Shown: positions 11,901 through 24,600 of the stretch, one piece after another
Numbering within the stretch: the stretch's first letter is position 1
How the letters are laid out: each line of letters begins with the position of its first letter
Translations under genes and position numbers: made by a program
The notes under the pieces: generated by a model
What the model was told of the DNA's origin: nothing
Databases searched by the model: none
The model's input: the letters and a program-made list of their open reading frames with translations, nothing else
From: Klebsormidium nitens
Lineage: Eukaryota; Streptophyta; Klebsormidiophyceae; Klebsormidiales; Klebsormidiaceae
Length of the DNA: 42,301 nt
Direction of reading: 5' to 3'
NCBI GenBank assembly: GCA_000708835.1
Contig: DF237650.1
Span: forward strand, 1-42,301

Positions 11901-12191
11901 GTGCTGGAGAATGGTTCTTGCGACGACTGCTTATCTAAAACAGGTTTCGTAGGATTGGAGAAGCGGAGTAAAGTCAAGACCAGGCTGGGCGTGGCGTTGC
12001 TTTTATGGAGCGATTGTGGCTCAGACACATTGTCGCTGCGGTGAATGTGACGAAGGTTCTTCCGAATGCAGATTGAGGACGATTCGGCGACGGATGGCTT
12101 GTATGGGGCATACAGCCCGTCAATACGAAGCCCCAAGACGCGTTTCATTTGGGACCCCCCCACCGGACCCAACACGCCTCGAAGCGGGTAG
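5959..12191 (+). CDS. MTP12: MTP12/ZnT5/Msc2-type zinc transporter (CDF family) with giant His-rich loop
   Basis: Fifteen exons join in phase: 5959-6035, 6181-6373, 6528-6613, 6936-7020, 7193-7417, 7621-7710, 7877-7986, 8200-8330, 8540-8649, 8790-8838, 9251-9314, 9576-9689, 10028-11258, 11693-11869 and 12072-12191, giving 953 residues. The long hydrophobic N-terminal half (residues about 35-370) followed by a C-terminal CDF unit is the mark of ZnT5, Msc2 and plant MTP12, which load zinc into the early secretory pathway, usually as heterodimers with a short CDF partner. The two zinc-site pairs are intact: H416/D420 in SDACHMLFD and H784/D788 in FLHVLADTLGS. YGYGR precedes TM3. Residues about 506-777 form a histidine-rich cytosolic loop, much longer than in ZnT5, which accounts for the extra length over the roughly 800-residue plant protein. 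A CDF C-terminal domain follows. Exon 10 is only 49 bases and its acceptor (GTGCAG before 8790) was chosen by phase. The donor after exon 5 (GTGCTG) is weak. No partner CDF gene is in the window. Confidence 0.9.
6451..6481. repeat. Small hairpin in intron 2 of the MTP12-like gene
   Basis: TTCCAATCAA (6451-6460) and TTGATTGGAA (6472-6481) are exact reverse complements with an 11-base loop. It is wholly intronic. It could help bring the splice sites together, but there is no evidence for a function. Confidence 0.4.
10209..11024 (+). repeat. Low-complexity His-rich coding tract within exon 13
   Basis: CAC/CAT codons alternate with codons for Ser, Gly, Asp and Glu, giving irregular units such as HSHGHDH, HEHGHAHEH and HSHDHTHAHEHKH. 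Units are uneven rather than perfect tandem copies, consistent with growth by replication slippage followed by drift. Other frames stay open through this tract by composition alone, which creates several long spurious frames. Confidence 0.85.
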
Positions 12192-13374
12192 TTAGAAGAA
12201 GTTTCCGTGCACCCAGTCGTTTGCCTGAGGGCTTATTTTGTTCACCTGTCCGAAGCTGCGCACTAAAAATGCTGTTGCTTGAGAGTCCTTGTCCTCACAT
12301 GGTCCGCTTCTCATCGAAGCAAAGCCACTTGCTTTCTTATTTTCATGTCTGATTTTCATGCACTAGACTTGGGCTCGTACTTGGGCTGATTTTCAAATGG
12401 ACTTTGCTGACTTCTATCACCGTTACACCGCTCTGGCCTACATCCCAGGATACTTGCTGATTTACCTAGAGCATGTCAGAACTGTGTGGTAGAGCTAGTG
12501 CAGCTGCTAATATTGCAGACCAGGCGCCTCATGCCAGCTTATGCGCACACTGCTTTTACAGTGACGGTGACAGGTTTGACTTGCTACTAAGCAGGCAGAT
12601 TGCATTCGATGGCTTTGCGGCCCGGCGGCATGATTGAGTTGATTCAATTCGATTTGATTCGATCCATGGCCGTGATCATGAATCCATGCAGTCACCTTCA
12701 ATGCTCACACACCGTCTACAAATCTGCATGGCTCTAGCTATCTCTTAAGAGCATGGAGTGTCGATCCTTGTAACAATCATGGCCGCGGGCCGCTGCCGTC
12801 GACTTAGTGCAAGTGCGCAGAATCCACGAGGCGTAGATCGTGGTCAATAGATCTGCACCGTTGTTCATTAACCCGCGGCAGATGCATGCAATCGACCATG
12901 CGCGCGCAGCTTTAAGGGGCCCGCGTATGGTACAGAAATTTTCATGGTGAGAGTTACATATGCTCCAAAGTCGATTGCAAAACCGATCCGATCAACACTT
13001 AATCCTGGTGCGTGCATGCATGCAATCATGGAAGTTGATGCTCATTATGTCATGCATGTGCCGCGCACATGTGTCACTGGCCCGCGCGTAACAATGGCAT
13101 CCGACAGAACCGTCGATCAGTGGCATGTACATGTACTCCATTGTACGTCGTCGTGCAACACCGAGCTGCAGTGCAGGAACGGGGATTGAGCTCTAGCCGC
13201 CCCATGCAAGGCTCTGATAAAAAACGTGGCATGCAGCCATCAAGGATAATTTAGCAACGCGCAGTGATTCTAATGCAGACAGTCCTGCATCGCATGGCAA
13301 TCCCTCTTTCGAGTTGACGTCGATTGTTTTGAATGCGGGGCCGTAAGAAGAGAACTCGTCAAAGTCAATCATGT
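12192..13374. other. Convergent 3' spacer between MTP12-like and MsrP-like genes
   Basis: Both flanking genes end here. No coding region is supported. CATGCATG/GCATGC palindromes recur at 12882, 13013-13024, 13051 and 13229. A TTGTAAC word lies near 12768. The 3' UTRs of both genes must lie in this stretch, but their ends cannot be placed. Confidence 0.6.
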
Positions 13375-16300
13375 CTATCTTTTCAAAAAAAGATTCTCGT
13401 CCTGTAATTTATCGTACAAATGTTCAACGAACTCAGCATAGCCGTTGTAAAACTTCGTCGGCAAGGAAGGCCCGTCCGGTATGGACCATTCCGACGCTTG
13501 CGACCACCGGGGATGGGGAACGTCCGGATTCACCTAGCAAAGGAGAACAATTCCGCATGGGTTCCAAATGTTTGCCCGTTTTTGTGCAAGTGGAAGGCAA
13601 GCTTTCACGAAGTCGGGCTGGTGGCTCCAACGGGGCAACTTATGGCCGCAAGCAGCTCGACAGTGAGCAGTCAGGAAGAACCAAAGCGCAAATGGCATTG
13701 AGATGAAAGGCAAAGGCAACACGTGTTGACCAGAGTCCCGCAAACTCGTAAACGCCCCGCAAATTGAATCGCGCCGCAACGGCGGGCTTCAAAGGACAGT
13801 CTGTAATATCCAACCAAAACGGATTGTCGGCAAGAAAAGCTTTCCCTCAAGCATTTCGAACCCCACGTTGCTCGGAACAGTCTTTTGAAATATTCTAAAA
13901 AGCAAATGCGCGGTCTCAGAACGACTCTCACGTTCGCCCAGAAGCCGTACTCCACCCCGTCCGCCTTCTCCCAAAAGGTGCGCGGCCGCTCCGCAGTGTA
14001 GCTGATGCGCACGATCGTCTTGATCGACTTGAAGCCGTACTTCCAGGGGATCACCAGCCGCAGAGGGGCGCCATTCTGCAGCAAAACCGCCGGTGCTTGA
14101 AGTGTGCGGAGACGGAATACATTACCAGACCGCAGACAGCATGTAAGTAGTAGGTGGCCGAAGAATGCTTTGGAGGTTCTCAAGGAGTGGCAAAACTGAA
14201 GAAACAGTCCCTCTTAAGGAGGCAGGGACAAACCCATTGACTGCTCCACGGTCTGCTTGTTTGGATTAGGCCAGATACTTCAGTTGTCCAAGCCCTGCTA
14301 ATCCTGACGACCTTGGATTTGCGTCCTGTAAACTGAGCCCTTCTTGCAGGGGCCTAGCTACTACATCATCTACCGTACACTGTGCATGTTTAGAGTAGAG
14401 CGGCTCTCACTGAGGACTCATGAGAGCCGGGTGGATATTTCATACTCAAGACAGCGATTGAAAGCAGCCCATGTTTGATTGTCATCAGAGTATTAGGAGA
14501 CGTCTCTGGACTCTCATGAAGAAACCGCTGAGAAATGCGCACGGCCACGAAGGCGAGCCTCGCGCAGAAGACCGTCAAAAATCAATGCTTCGAGGAAAAA
14601 GCATATAATTTTCGCACACTCAGATACATCAAACTTTCAATCCCAGATGATCTTGAGACTGCGTCTTGACTTCCATTTTGCACAAACTGCCCACCTGCGG
14701 CGGCAGCGGCTGCTGGAAGATCCCGACAGCCACGAACGGAGCGTTTTAACCCTGGGTTTACGCTTTCAGTCAATCATTACTCATAATGTATGGCGCTTTA
14801 CCCTCTTCTCGAATCCAGAGATACGCCATTTTTTTAAAACACCAACCTGCGGCGGCAGCGGCTGCTGGAAGATGCCCACGGCCACGAACGCGAGCTCGTT
14901 GCGCGCCTCCGCGAGCGTGAGCGCCTCCACGTACGGCCACTGGTACGCGCTGAACGCGCTGGCGGTCGCTCGGACGGCATACGATTCGAAGCGGACGTAC
15001 TGAGCGTCCGCGGAGGGGGGGACCATGTCCAGCAACCGAGAGAGGGGAAAGCCGATCCACGGGACGACCATGCTCCACGCCTCGACGCACCTGGGGGGAA
15101 GAGAAAAATGAAGGCGATGAGAGAACGGCCCGTAAATAGGCAGACAAACTGCTCCGCAAGGTGCTCGCTCGAAAAAAATTCGGTTTCGATTGCATAAAAG
15201 GGAGTAAAGTCAGGAGACTCGAGCGAGTGGGCGGTTCCGAGTTGGATACGGGGGACAATGCAAACCGGTATAATGGCCGTGAACCGCGGATCCCTCGATC
15301 GTTCTGACGTTTGGAGTGATCCGACGCACCAGGCGGGGAGCGGCACATGCGAGAGGAAGAACGCTCGTGCTCTGTAGCGACTCTCAGAATCAAGAGAGGT
15401 GAAGCTGGTCCGGCACGGCGCCCCCTCGGAGCCGAGGAAACCGTCGCAAGCACACTTTTTCTTCTTCGCACCCCCGGGAACTCTATGATTTGCAAGTGAT
15501 TCAAGCAACGCGGGCAGATCCAGCAAGGATCTTACGAGAACTGTTACAATCTTGGCTGCGTTAAGGCCCTGCAGCTAGCATAAGCGCGAGTTGGGCGACC
15601 TAATTGCTGAGGTGCCAGCCCATTTCCGCCCCCGCTGGCATCTTCCGGACACAAAGAACACCTGAGACGAACAGTGAATCGTGGGCTCCGAACCCTTCGT
15701 TGAGATCTGCCATTTTTCAAACCCAGGAAGTTTGAAAAACCAGGCCCCGAGCCCGACCTGTGCCTGTAGAGGCGCTCCTCTAGCGGGCCGGTGTTTGCGA
15801 GCATGGTGGCGAGGTTCACGTCCAAGGAGGCCCCGTCCTGCGTCAGCCCGTCGAAGCGCACGGTCCAGGCAGGGTTGGGCGTCATCCCGATCGCGGCTGC
15901 ACGAGGCCCGATGAACTTAGCTACCTGCGGGGAAACGAACTGTGTTCGAAACCCCTTTGTCGAACAGTGTTTTTGAGGCACTGCTATACGGTACAAACCT
16001 TTCAGGAGCATGCATGGGGAGAGGTAAGGTTAGGGGGTCGATCCTGGGTCATACTTTGGAAGAGAGACGAAGCTGGAATGTGACATCATGCGGGCCAGAG
16101 CTTCTGGAAGTTGCGGTGACAGCTCGAAGGCGACCAGTTGGGAAGCGGGGGCGGCGAACATCGACCTGCGAACTGGCCCAAGTTCGTAGCCTACTTGCAG
16201 GCGCCGCGGACCAGCAAGATGAAGCCACAAGTCAAAATCCGGGAAAATGCCAACGATGGCATATTTGCTGAACCTCGAAACAGACACACTTAGAAAACTG

Positions 16301-17680
16301 CGTGCTTCAAAGGGGGTTTGATCAAAATGAAGAGACCTAAGCTTCAATCCCCCAATGATTTGATGTGAGTTGAGATTGACATTGATGTGAATCAAGTCAA
16401 AAACAAACATAGCACAAGCTGATTCATTACTGAAAAAAGGCCGTCTGTCCAGAGCGACTGGCGCACAAAACTCGTTTGGGAAAAGTCCTTCCCTCCACTC
16501 CTCAGCTGTTCTCAGACTGCACCATCCGCTTTAGAACTCAGAACCAGTACACTTTGGGAGATGCAAGTTCGACATCTTCCGTGGTTGGGTTGCTGTGTAA
16601 AAGCCTACAGGAGTCTACGTAGTTTGCTGACAGATTTTACCAAGGAAGTGGGTTTTTAAGTGCAAGGAAGTGACTCACCCTCTTGTCTGTCGAGAACTCG
16701 AAGAAGTTGTTGTAATTGAAAACAGTCTCTGTGGCCGTGATGTCCCTGTCATCTACTGTGTAGTGCAGGTTTCGGGGGACCCCTTGAAAGAGCGAATCTG
16801 GCAGCCGGGCGCTGAGGTTGAGGCGGGACGTCGCCAGATGCCCTGGTGAAGGAAAGGTCGAGAACGAAGTATTAGATCAGCAAGTGCAGAACCCTGTGTC
16901 CTAGTGGCGAGCAGCAGACACGTTCCTACCAGTAGAACCTTGAAAGGAAAGACGTTCCAGTCTTTCCATGTGAGTGGTCAGGCGTTGCATCAATCTCCTG
17001 CACATTGGACCACTGACTCACAAAATCTACAGCGCGACACTTGGAAACAGATTGGGCGCCTTCTCTACAAAAACTCGGCAAAGTGTTCTTGAAAACCGTT
17101 ATCTCCTTCAGGATTGCTAAACGCTCAGCACAGTCGACTCACCGGGTATGCTGTCATGAAACCCCGACTCGGCTGACACTGCCAGATATAAGAATACTCC
17201 CCCTCCCACAACCCCACATAATAGCACCACCGATGTTACCACAAATCCCGCCAGGTAAAGCAGTTCCCTCCAGGCAGACCGCCTGTGAAACTCCCCCCTC
17301 AACAGGGCCTCGTTGTCCCCATCCTCGGACACACTGGCATCAGGGGCCTTGTTGGGGCCGTTGTCGACTTCAAGAGGCAGTCTGTGAGAAGGGGCAGACG
17401 TCCCAACACCATCTGTGGAGCACAGAATTCAACACTCGAAAGATCCTGAGAAGGGGTGTGTTCCAATTGAGCAATTGAGGCATCTTGAAGTGTGCTGGGA
17501 GGGGCGGGGCTCATTAATACGTACATGATCGTTCGCAAACTGCCAGCATCTTGTACACCTAAGAGATACTATGATGAACTCCATTGGCAGAAGAACGGTA
17601 GTGGTGGTCTGCCAACGACGAGTCACGATTGGCTGGCGCACAGTGATTATGCTTAAATCTAATTGAGTGGTCCTGACCAT
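13375..17680 (-). CDS. MsrP/YedY-family molybdopterin oxidoreductase with N-terminal membrane anchor
   Basis: Seven exons, in coding order 17680-17559, 17381-17143, 16842-16679, 15924-15758, 15090-14847, 14075-13932 and 13533-13375, join in phase to give 412 residues. From about residue 160 the protein follows bacterial MsrP, the SUOX-fold molybdenum enzyme that reduces methionine sulfoxide in periplasmic proteins: [76 protein letters not shown] and [13 protein letters not shown] near the C-terminus. C232 after YRH is the expected molybdenum ligand. Bacterial forms have a Tat signal. Here residues 1-81 are unrelated, with a DNEALL acidic-dileucine-like motif (63-68), arginines at 74, 75 and 79, and one hydrophobic segment at about 82-109. 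That suggests a type II membrane protein with the catalytic part on the far side; this topology is inference. ATG 17680 has a strong ACCATGG context; Met33 is an alternative start. No MsrQ partner is present. Confidence 0.85.
14537..14739 (-). repeat. Two decayed copies of an MsrP exon end inside the adjacent intron
   Basis: The functional exon end at 14847-14890 begins CTGCGGCGGCAGCGGCTGCT on the plus strand. The same 27 bases, followed by a diverged CCACGAACG, recur at 14695-14739. A second fragment (CACGGCCACGAAGGCGAGC) at 14537-14566 matches the next part of the exon. The intronic bases before the two larger copies (CCATTTT...CCCACCTGCGG against CCATTTT...ACCAACCTGCGG) also resemble each other, so the duplicated unit crossed the exon-intron border. 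The copies have lost the reading frame. Confidence 0.7.
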
Positions 17681-18631
17681 GGTGAATGACCGCACCACTG
17701 GTGCACCCTTGAATGTATGTTTATCCTATGCAGCCGATTCCACCGTATCCTCTTCCCCGCACTTTCAAGTTTTGCAAGTTATTCAGCATAGCAAATTTAT
17801 CGGGCTTTGCGACCAGTCAAGCGCGCGCATTACTGCCACCACATTGGTGGCATCCCCAGAACAGAATGAAGAAGCAGAGAAACCCACTTGCCTTCAACGT
17901 CGCTGCTTTCTTCTCTTGCCGTGCGCACATAGCTGCCCATGTTCCTCTCAATTCAATCAGCTAGGTCGCCCCTTGACAAAAATCAGCACTTTGCAGGCAC
18001 CAAAGGACTAAACGAACTCCCAGTATCACACATGCAAGGCTGAGCTGTCCTCAGTTGACCAAAATCAGAAAAGCACTGCTTATCCATCTTCTTCCTCAGG
18101 CCTGGCCTGCTTTGTACAGTTGAACTTCGACCGCCATTCCTCACCATGGCGCGCTTCACGAGGAACAATGTGAGCAGCTTGCAAAATCGTTAGGTTGTCG
18201 AATCTTCAGGCTGAGTAGAGCACGGTTTTCGGGTTCTGCAGCGCCGCCACCTGCGCCCGAAAATTGCGATCAACCAAGATCCTGGCGACCATCTAGAAGT
18301 CCGTGCCCCTCTAGTAACCTGCCCCTGCAACGCGAGCTTTTTAAGCGTTCCATGAGAGGGTCATTATCCAGAATCCACCTCATGCACACGTGGTCCACGT
18401 GGCGATTGCTTCCCCGTGGCTGCACACTCGCCAGCTGGGGGGTCACGTACGCCCCATTTGCAGGGCGTCAATGGCTTCCTGTGAGGTTCTTCTCATTCTT
18501 CCTGAGATCAGATATTTCCTTCTGCTCGTTTCCCAGGTGCCCCCCGCTGGCGGGCCGCCATGGCGCTTGCCAGGCACCGGAGGCATGGCTGACGTTGACA
18601 GTGACGTCAAGGGCGTAATTTGAGCCCCAGA
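17681..18631. other. Divergent promoter spacer between MsrP-like and RER-like genes
   Basis: The 951 bases separate two start codons that point away from each other, so both promoters must lie here. No coding region is recognised; short open frames show no family signal. I saw no convincing TATA box at a suitable distance. Either gene may have a 5' UTR intron that I cannot see. Confidence 0.6.
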
Positions 18632-21600
18632 ATGGCGGTCAGCAGCACCGCCGCCACCACGCGCAGCGCTTGGCTGCAGGCGGAAGGGTGTGGGATCGGG
18701 AGGAATGCCCATGGAACGGGGCAAACAAACGTAGAATGTGGGTTGATGGGGGGGATGCAATCTTTCCGGGGGGGTGGGCACAGCAGCTGGCCAAGCTGCT
18801 CGTTTCTGGGGGCCTCTGGAGCTGTCCGCAAGCTGAACGCTTTTGGTGGAAAACCGTTGGGGCGATATGCGGCGCATTCCTCTCTGCGAGGCCGCTCATG
18901 GAAGCCGCTTGCGGTGAGGTCTGAGCTTGCTTCTTCGGACACGCCTCCGCCAAAACTGGACCAAAACCCTGAGTCTGGTGTGAAAGCGGCTCCGCCAGAA
19001 GCAGACGAAAACCCTGATTGTGAAACCCCCGCCCCCTCCGCTGGGCGGCGTGCATTTCTAGCGTCCGGCGCCGTCCTCCTCACCGCCGCCGCCTGGCAAA
19101 CCTCTGCTCGCAGCGACACTCCGACCCCAGCCCCTAGACGGCTTACCACCCGCGCTGAGCGAAAGAAGATGAAGGCCGAGGCGGAGGCGGCTGCCGCGAA
19201 GGCGCCTCCCCGTCCCGAGTCTAGGGTGTATGACTCGTCGGTTTTGGGGGAGCCCACGAGTCTGACGTCGAAGGAGGGGGTGTGGAAAAAGCTGGCGGGG
19301 AGCAGGGTGGTGTATCTGGGGACCACGGAACGGGTGCCTGTGGCGGAGGATCAGGTGGGCGGGTGCTGAAGGTTCGGTACGCCAAGGGGGTTGCTTCTGA
19401 ATTCTCCATCACTGGAACACGATAAGCCTCTGTCCGGCTTTGCAAATATCTAATCCGAGGTTGTTTTGCAGCTTCATTGTCAAAGTGTTCAGTGCACTAC
19501 AACTTAAGTCGTCCATGTAGTTTGATGTTAGCTTGTCAGGCATAGCTCGGGATTTTATGTACTAGTGCGGCCGGCTGTCTTCGAGAGAAAAGGTGGTTGC
19601 ACTTTGAGGACTCTCGATGGCATCCGGATTTCGCCGCTTGCTGGCCCTAGCTGACGCCAGCTGACAATTCTCATGTGCAACCATCAACAGCAAGTGATTT
19701 GCCGTTCTGGTTGTCTCCATGAGATTGCAGCTCGCGCTGACCGTCGCCCACATTCCCCCCTCTGCAGGAGCTCATCCTTGAAATTACGTCCAAGCTGCGC
19801 AATCTGTGCTTCAAGGAGAGGCGGCCTGTGACCATCGCCCTACAAGTCTTCCCTCGCACGCTGCAGGAACCCCTCAACTGGTACATGGGCTACAGGTCAG
19901 CGAGCTTATGCGCCAAGGTTGCGCCCTTATATTTTCAATGATTCACTGTGCCTTGCGAAAGTCTCTGTAAATCTGCATTCAAGTCGGAATGGACGCCCTT
20001 CGCAACAGAATGATGTGGCAGAACTACTGTCCAGTGCTCCAGCATCGGGCCCGCCCGTGTGTTTATCTACCTCTGTATGCTGCACATGAAGCGCCTCTTA
20101 GGCATTGACGGCGCCCGATGGATTCGTGCTCTTTCGACCAAAGCTCCCCACTATTCCGACCCTTCCATTAGCTCCATCAAATACCGCCCTGTCACCCCTC
20201 ATGAGGGTGCTCCCGCCCTGACCCCCCCCCACATACCAGACTTGCAACGGGTCTTTCTATCTCCTCATCAGACACTCATAGAATTCTGATTTCCCCCCCA
20301 GGCTGACCGACGCCCAGCTGCGAGCATACGTGTATTACTGGCCCGAGGAGATGTTCCTGCGCTACCTGCCCCTCCTCAAGTACTGCCGCGACAACGGCGT
20401 CCGCCTCTACGCGTGCGGCGTGCCCTCCCAGATCCTGCGCACCGTTCTTATCGACGGCGTCGAGGGTCTTTCCCCTGAGGACCGGAAAATGTACGCACCT
20501 CCGAAGAAAGGCGGGGGGCTGCTCGCGCTGAACACAAGCGCGATCCAGGTGGCCGGAGACATGCCGGGGCCGCCCTCGGCGTCGATCACACTGGAGAGGA
20601 CCTACTTCCGCTTTGCCCAGGTGCGGATTTCGAGACCGTCGTTGGTCGCACCCAGGAGTCGCAAACGAGGATACCCTGGTTGTTGATTGGTCCGGTCGTT
20701 TGCGTGAAGCGGCGAGAGCGAACTGACTGCGAATACGTTGACCCACGATCAATCAGTATATTGACAGCTGGAAGTGCAGACGGTACAACGGCTTGTGAAG
20801 TCGGCTCCTCAGAGGCTTCCAAACCGGGTCCCAACATGAAGGGTGTCAGCCGTGCACTACGGGAAACAAAGGGTTAGAGGCGAAGCTTCCAAGCACAGAC
20901 TTTGTGCGAGACGAACACTGGAAAAATCTCACTTCTTTGATTTAGAGTCACTGCAGCCTCACGTGCTTTTCGACAACTTCTCATATCCTCAGACTGGCAA
21001 TCGTAACAACCTCTCCTGGTTTTCCTCTCCCAGGCTCGTTCCGTCGTAGATTACAGCATGGCCCTCGCCATCGCCGAGGGCATCAACGCGCAAGGCAACA
21101 TGGGGGTCATGATCGCCGTAATGGGCGCCAGTCACACCGCGTACGGTTCGCGCGGGCAGGGCGTGCCGGCGCGGCTGGCGGGCAAGCTGAAGCGGCAGGG
21201 GCAGACGGTGGTCATGCTCAACCCCGAGGCGCAGTACAACCGCAAGGAGGGGGACGTGCCAGTCGCGGACTTCCTCTGGTGAGCGCGAGGTTGTAAAGCG
21301 CTGGTAGATGGAAGAAGGGCAGATATCGGTTGAGATTATTCTTCCTCTGTGGTGTGATTTGGGCGAAAATTGCTTCGCTGTCCCACTCACTATACGGCTT
21401 GAAACGCTCGATCCATGTGTGGCCTGTGGACGGTCCGAGGGGTCCCCCGGACGTGCCGAGTGGGGCTGAGGCCACTCTCAACCCCGCAAATCTGGTGAAA
21501 CTCTTTAGCTGAAAGCAGAAGAGGATTTTGAACAGATATATCACATCTCCCTTCACCCCCTCTCCTTGCCAGCCAGTCCTCACGCTCCAAGGTGTGTGTG

Positions 21601-24600
21601 CACAGCCAGTTGGAACGAGGAGACAATATGAAGTGCGGAGAGCAGCGCGCAATCAAATCAGCTCAGTTTCCCTGGCCTTCCCACCCCCGGCAGGTACTCC
21701 GGCACCAAGGTGTGCACGCGCAACTGCTTCGACCGTGCGGAGGTGGCGCGCGTGATGGACGCGGCGGGGCGCGTGCGCGAGGCGCTGCCGACGGACATCC
21801 AGGCGGGGCTGGACCAGGGGCTCATCCCACCGGACGTCCTCAAGGACTTCTTCGAGCTGCAGAGCTCGCCGCTCATGGCCTTCTTCACCGAGCGCTTCCA
21901 GGGCCTGCGCGAGAGGTGGTGAGTGCCCGGGGATCCGAACCGGGGAAAGGCGCTTCGGAGGCAATGGCGGGTCGGGGCGTGCGTTGGAAACCTGGAGGGA
22001 CAGTTGTCAAAGCTTGCGCTGCCAAAGTCTGCGATATTGCGGGACAGCAGAACTGCTTGATTGAAAAGTGGGATGACGAAGAAAACTTGTGGCCAAGGCT
22101 TTTTTCTGTCTGACAGCCGTGCTGGGCTTCACGTTTGCCGTTAGACGACCTACCCGGGTCTTCGGTTACGCGGCGTGTACGATCATCTGGCGTATATGCG
22201 CATCATCATTGCTAAAGAAGTGATCTATGTGTTGACCGCTTGCTTGTTGGGTGGTTTCTCGAGAGTGTCAGAATCCACGGCTCACGCTCGATAATATTGC
22301 AGGCTGGCCGACCCCCGCTTCCTTCAACGCCTGGGCATCGAGGAGGCCATCTCCATCAGCACCACGCTCGCGGCACAGTACCAGAAGCGGGGGGCCAAGT
22401 TCTGGAGTAAGCGCACCCCCCTGCTGGCGCGTTTTGCGAGTTCCATTAATCCCACACACTCGCCAACGAGTCGCTGTGTCGCTCACACCGGTCACTAACA
22501 ATCGATTGTTCCACTCCAGTGCAAGGGCGTTTCGAGCATCTCGAGGAAACGTCACTCAAGTCCTAATCCCTTCCACCACTTAAGTTCAAGGCCTTTAGAA
22601 CCCCTCTTCCATTCCTTCAATCTCGCGACTGCGCTGCGGCCATGTTCAGTTTTCCCCGTACGATTCGCAAAAGAACCTCTCATTCCACCTCCCTTTTGTG
22701 CCCCCACTTGCCGAATGATCATAAGTCATAATACTCATAATCATAGTCATAATCATAACCATAATCATAATCATATCGGTCCCCCAACCCCCAGGCGAGC
22801 TGGAGTACGTCATCACTGACGTGTCCCGCGGCGCGGTCGTCGACTTCTTCACGGTGTGGCTCCCCGCGCCGACGCTCTCCTTCACGCCCGTCGACGAGTT
22901 CGGGGCCAGCGGGTTCCCGACGCTCTTCTCCGGCCTCCCCGAAAACGCGTTCCAGCGAGGGAGCCTCGGGCGGCACTGGGGGCTGCGCGAGCGCGCGCTC
23001 GCAGTGCTCCTGGGGGGCGCGAAACTGTTCCTGGTCGGCGCGGTGTCGAGCGTCGGGACCGTCGCGATAACCAACGGGGTGAAGGGACTGCAGGAGCGGC
23101 TACGGCCGCAGGTACGGGTTTTTGCGCTTTCGGAGTTGCGAGCTTTTCGTTTTTAAAGGACGTAAAAGCTGTAAATTCAAGGCAGGGGTGTGATTGGAAG
23201 TGCGCGCGTGTGAGTCTTGGATGCGTGGTCGGGGCGCTTGTCGTGGTCTGTACCGTTGCCGTACAGTGCGATCATTGCATCAGCGAGCTTCGAGACCCGC
23301 AGATTGAGGAGCATCGTACCGTATAACGAACGAACGACGGTAGAGTCCTGCGTGATTCCATGTCCCTCGGTGGCTCGAAATTTCGACAAGCTGCTCATTT
23401 GGAGCAAGACGCGGCCGCCAACCAAGAACTCGACAATAATGAGACTCGCTTTCGAGCACGTGCTGTCGGGAAAGCTGCCTTCAGGAAGGACGACTCTGCT
23501 TTCTCTGCGCCTAAAATATGGTCGTTCACTTCCCTTGCTCTTGAAGAGACGCTCTCCCAATCCTGACGTCGGCTTTGCTTGATCCAGGTCGAGAAGCCTG
23601 ACGCCGTGAAGCGTTCCCCGGTGTTCAAGACCGCCTTCGTGTACGCCTCCTTCTTGGCCACGTCAGCCAACCTGCGGTACCAGGTGAGAGGCCGCAGAAG
23701 CGGCGCCGCCGGGGCCAGTTGCCACGTGTCATTAGGAGTCGGGATCCGTATAATTTGTGCGCGCACGTAGGGTACCTCGAATGGAGGCAGGTTTGAGCAG
23801 CGTTTCCGACTCTCGGCAGCGTTTCCGGCTTTCCGTCTTCCCCGGAACAGCTCGTTGAGCGCCGTGCTGCTCGGTCGACCCGTCGCAAACATGGTTTCTA
23901 ATGAAACGTTCTGACGGACTTGTTTTCATTCACAAAAGCCTGATCCAACAGTGCACTTCCGGTCTCCATAACGGTCAACACTAACTTTCGCTTCGCTGGC
24001 TTCAGGCCATTGCCGGCATCGTCGAGAACTGGGTGGCGGACTACTATTTGGCGCCCTGGCCGCTCGCCGGCGCCGCGCTTTCTTTCACCGCACGCACAGT
24101 CAACTCCTTTTGGGGCACTGCGGTAAGCCTACGCTCCTTTCCGCTCCGCGCGCACAAAGTGGCTGACATTCGTGGATCGTCGGCCGGGCTAAGGTTTAAA
24201 CACGCGGCTGCTTCAGTGCGTTTGTTCTGGGCTTGCACAACGCTGGGCCAGCTATGAGATGAGGTCTCTCCTACTTCGAGTCGAACAAACGCTGCTGTTG
24301 CACGATTCTTTCCTATTCCCTGCGGATCTTCTTGCGTCGTACGTGGAGTGCCCGTCCAGTTTCTTCGCTGCTTCCTTCATCCGCTCATCAACCAGGAGTC
24401 GAAGTAGAGAGGAGTTTTTCTTTCTTTGCAGCAATGGATCGACCTGGCGCGCTGGGCTGGGCTCCAAGCGCACAAAGACGAAATTGTGAAGCCCCCCGAA
24501 ATGGGCATTCCCAAGCCCCCCCTCCCCGGCCTCCCGCTCACAACCACCGGGGAAGACAACTTCCCGGTGACGGGGGGTCACTCGACCGCTGATTCTGCGG

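Noticed and set aside
13534-13779. Minus-strand frame containing HKLPRWSH, similar to the PRWSQ motif of MsrP
   Set aside because: The true motif HPRWSQ lies in the frame of the exon at 13375-13533, which joins in phase to the previous exon. The other match has the wrong phase, no good acceptor, and runs into a stop.
18607-19326. 239-codon minus-strand frame opposite exon 1 of the RER-like gene
   Set aside because: It is a GC-rich antisense shadow. The plus frame carries the transit-like and twin-arginine features and splices in phase to DUF399.
22719-22776. CRISPR-like array of short repeats
   Set aside because: Units are contiguous six-base variants with no spacers; it is a microsatellite in a eukaryotic intron.
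23112-23587. Overlapping open frames on both strands inside the RER-like gene
   Set aside because: This is intron 7, bounded by a GTACGG donor and an ATCCAG acceptor that keep phase; neither frame resembles a known protein.
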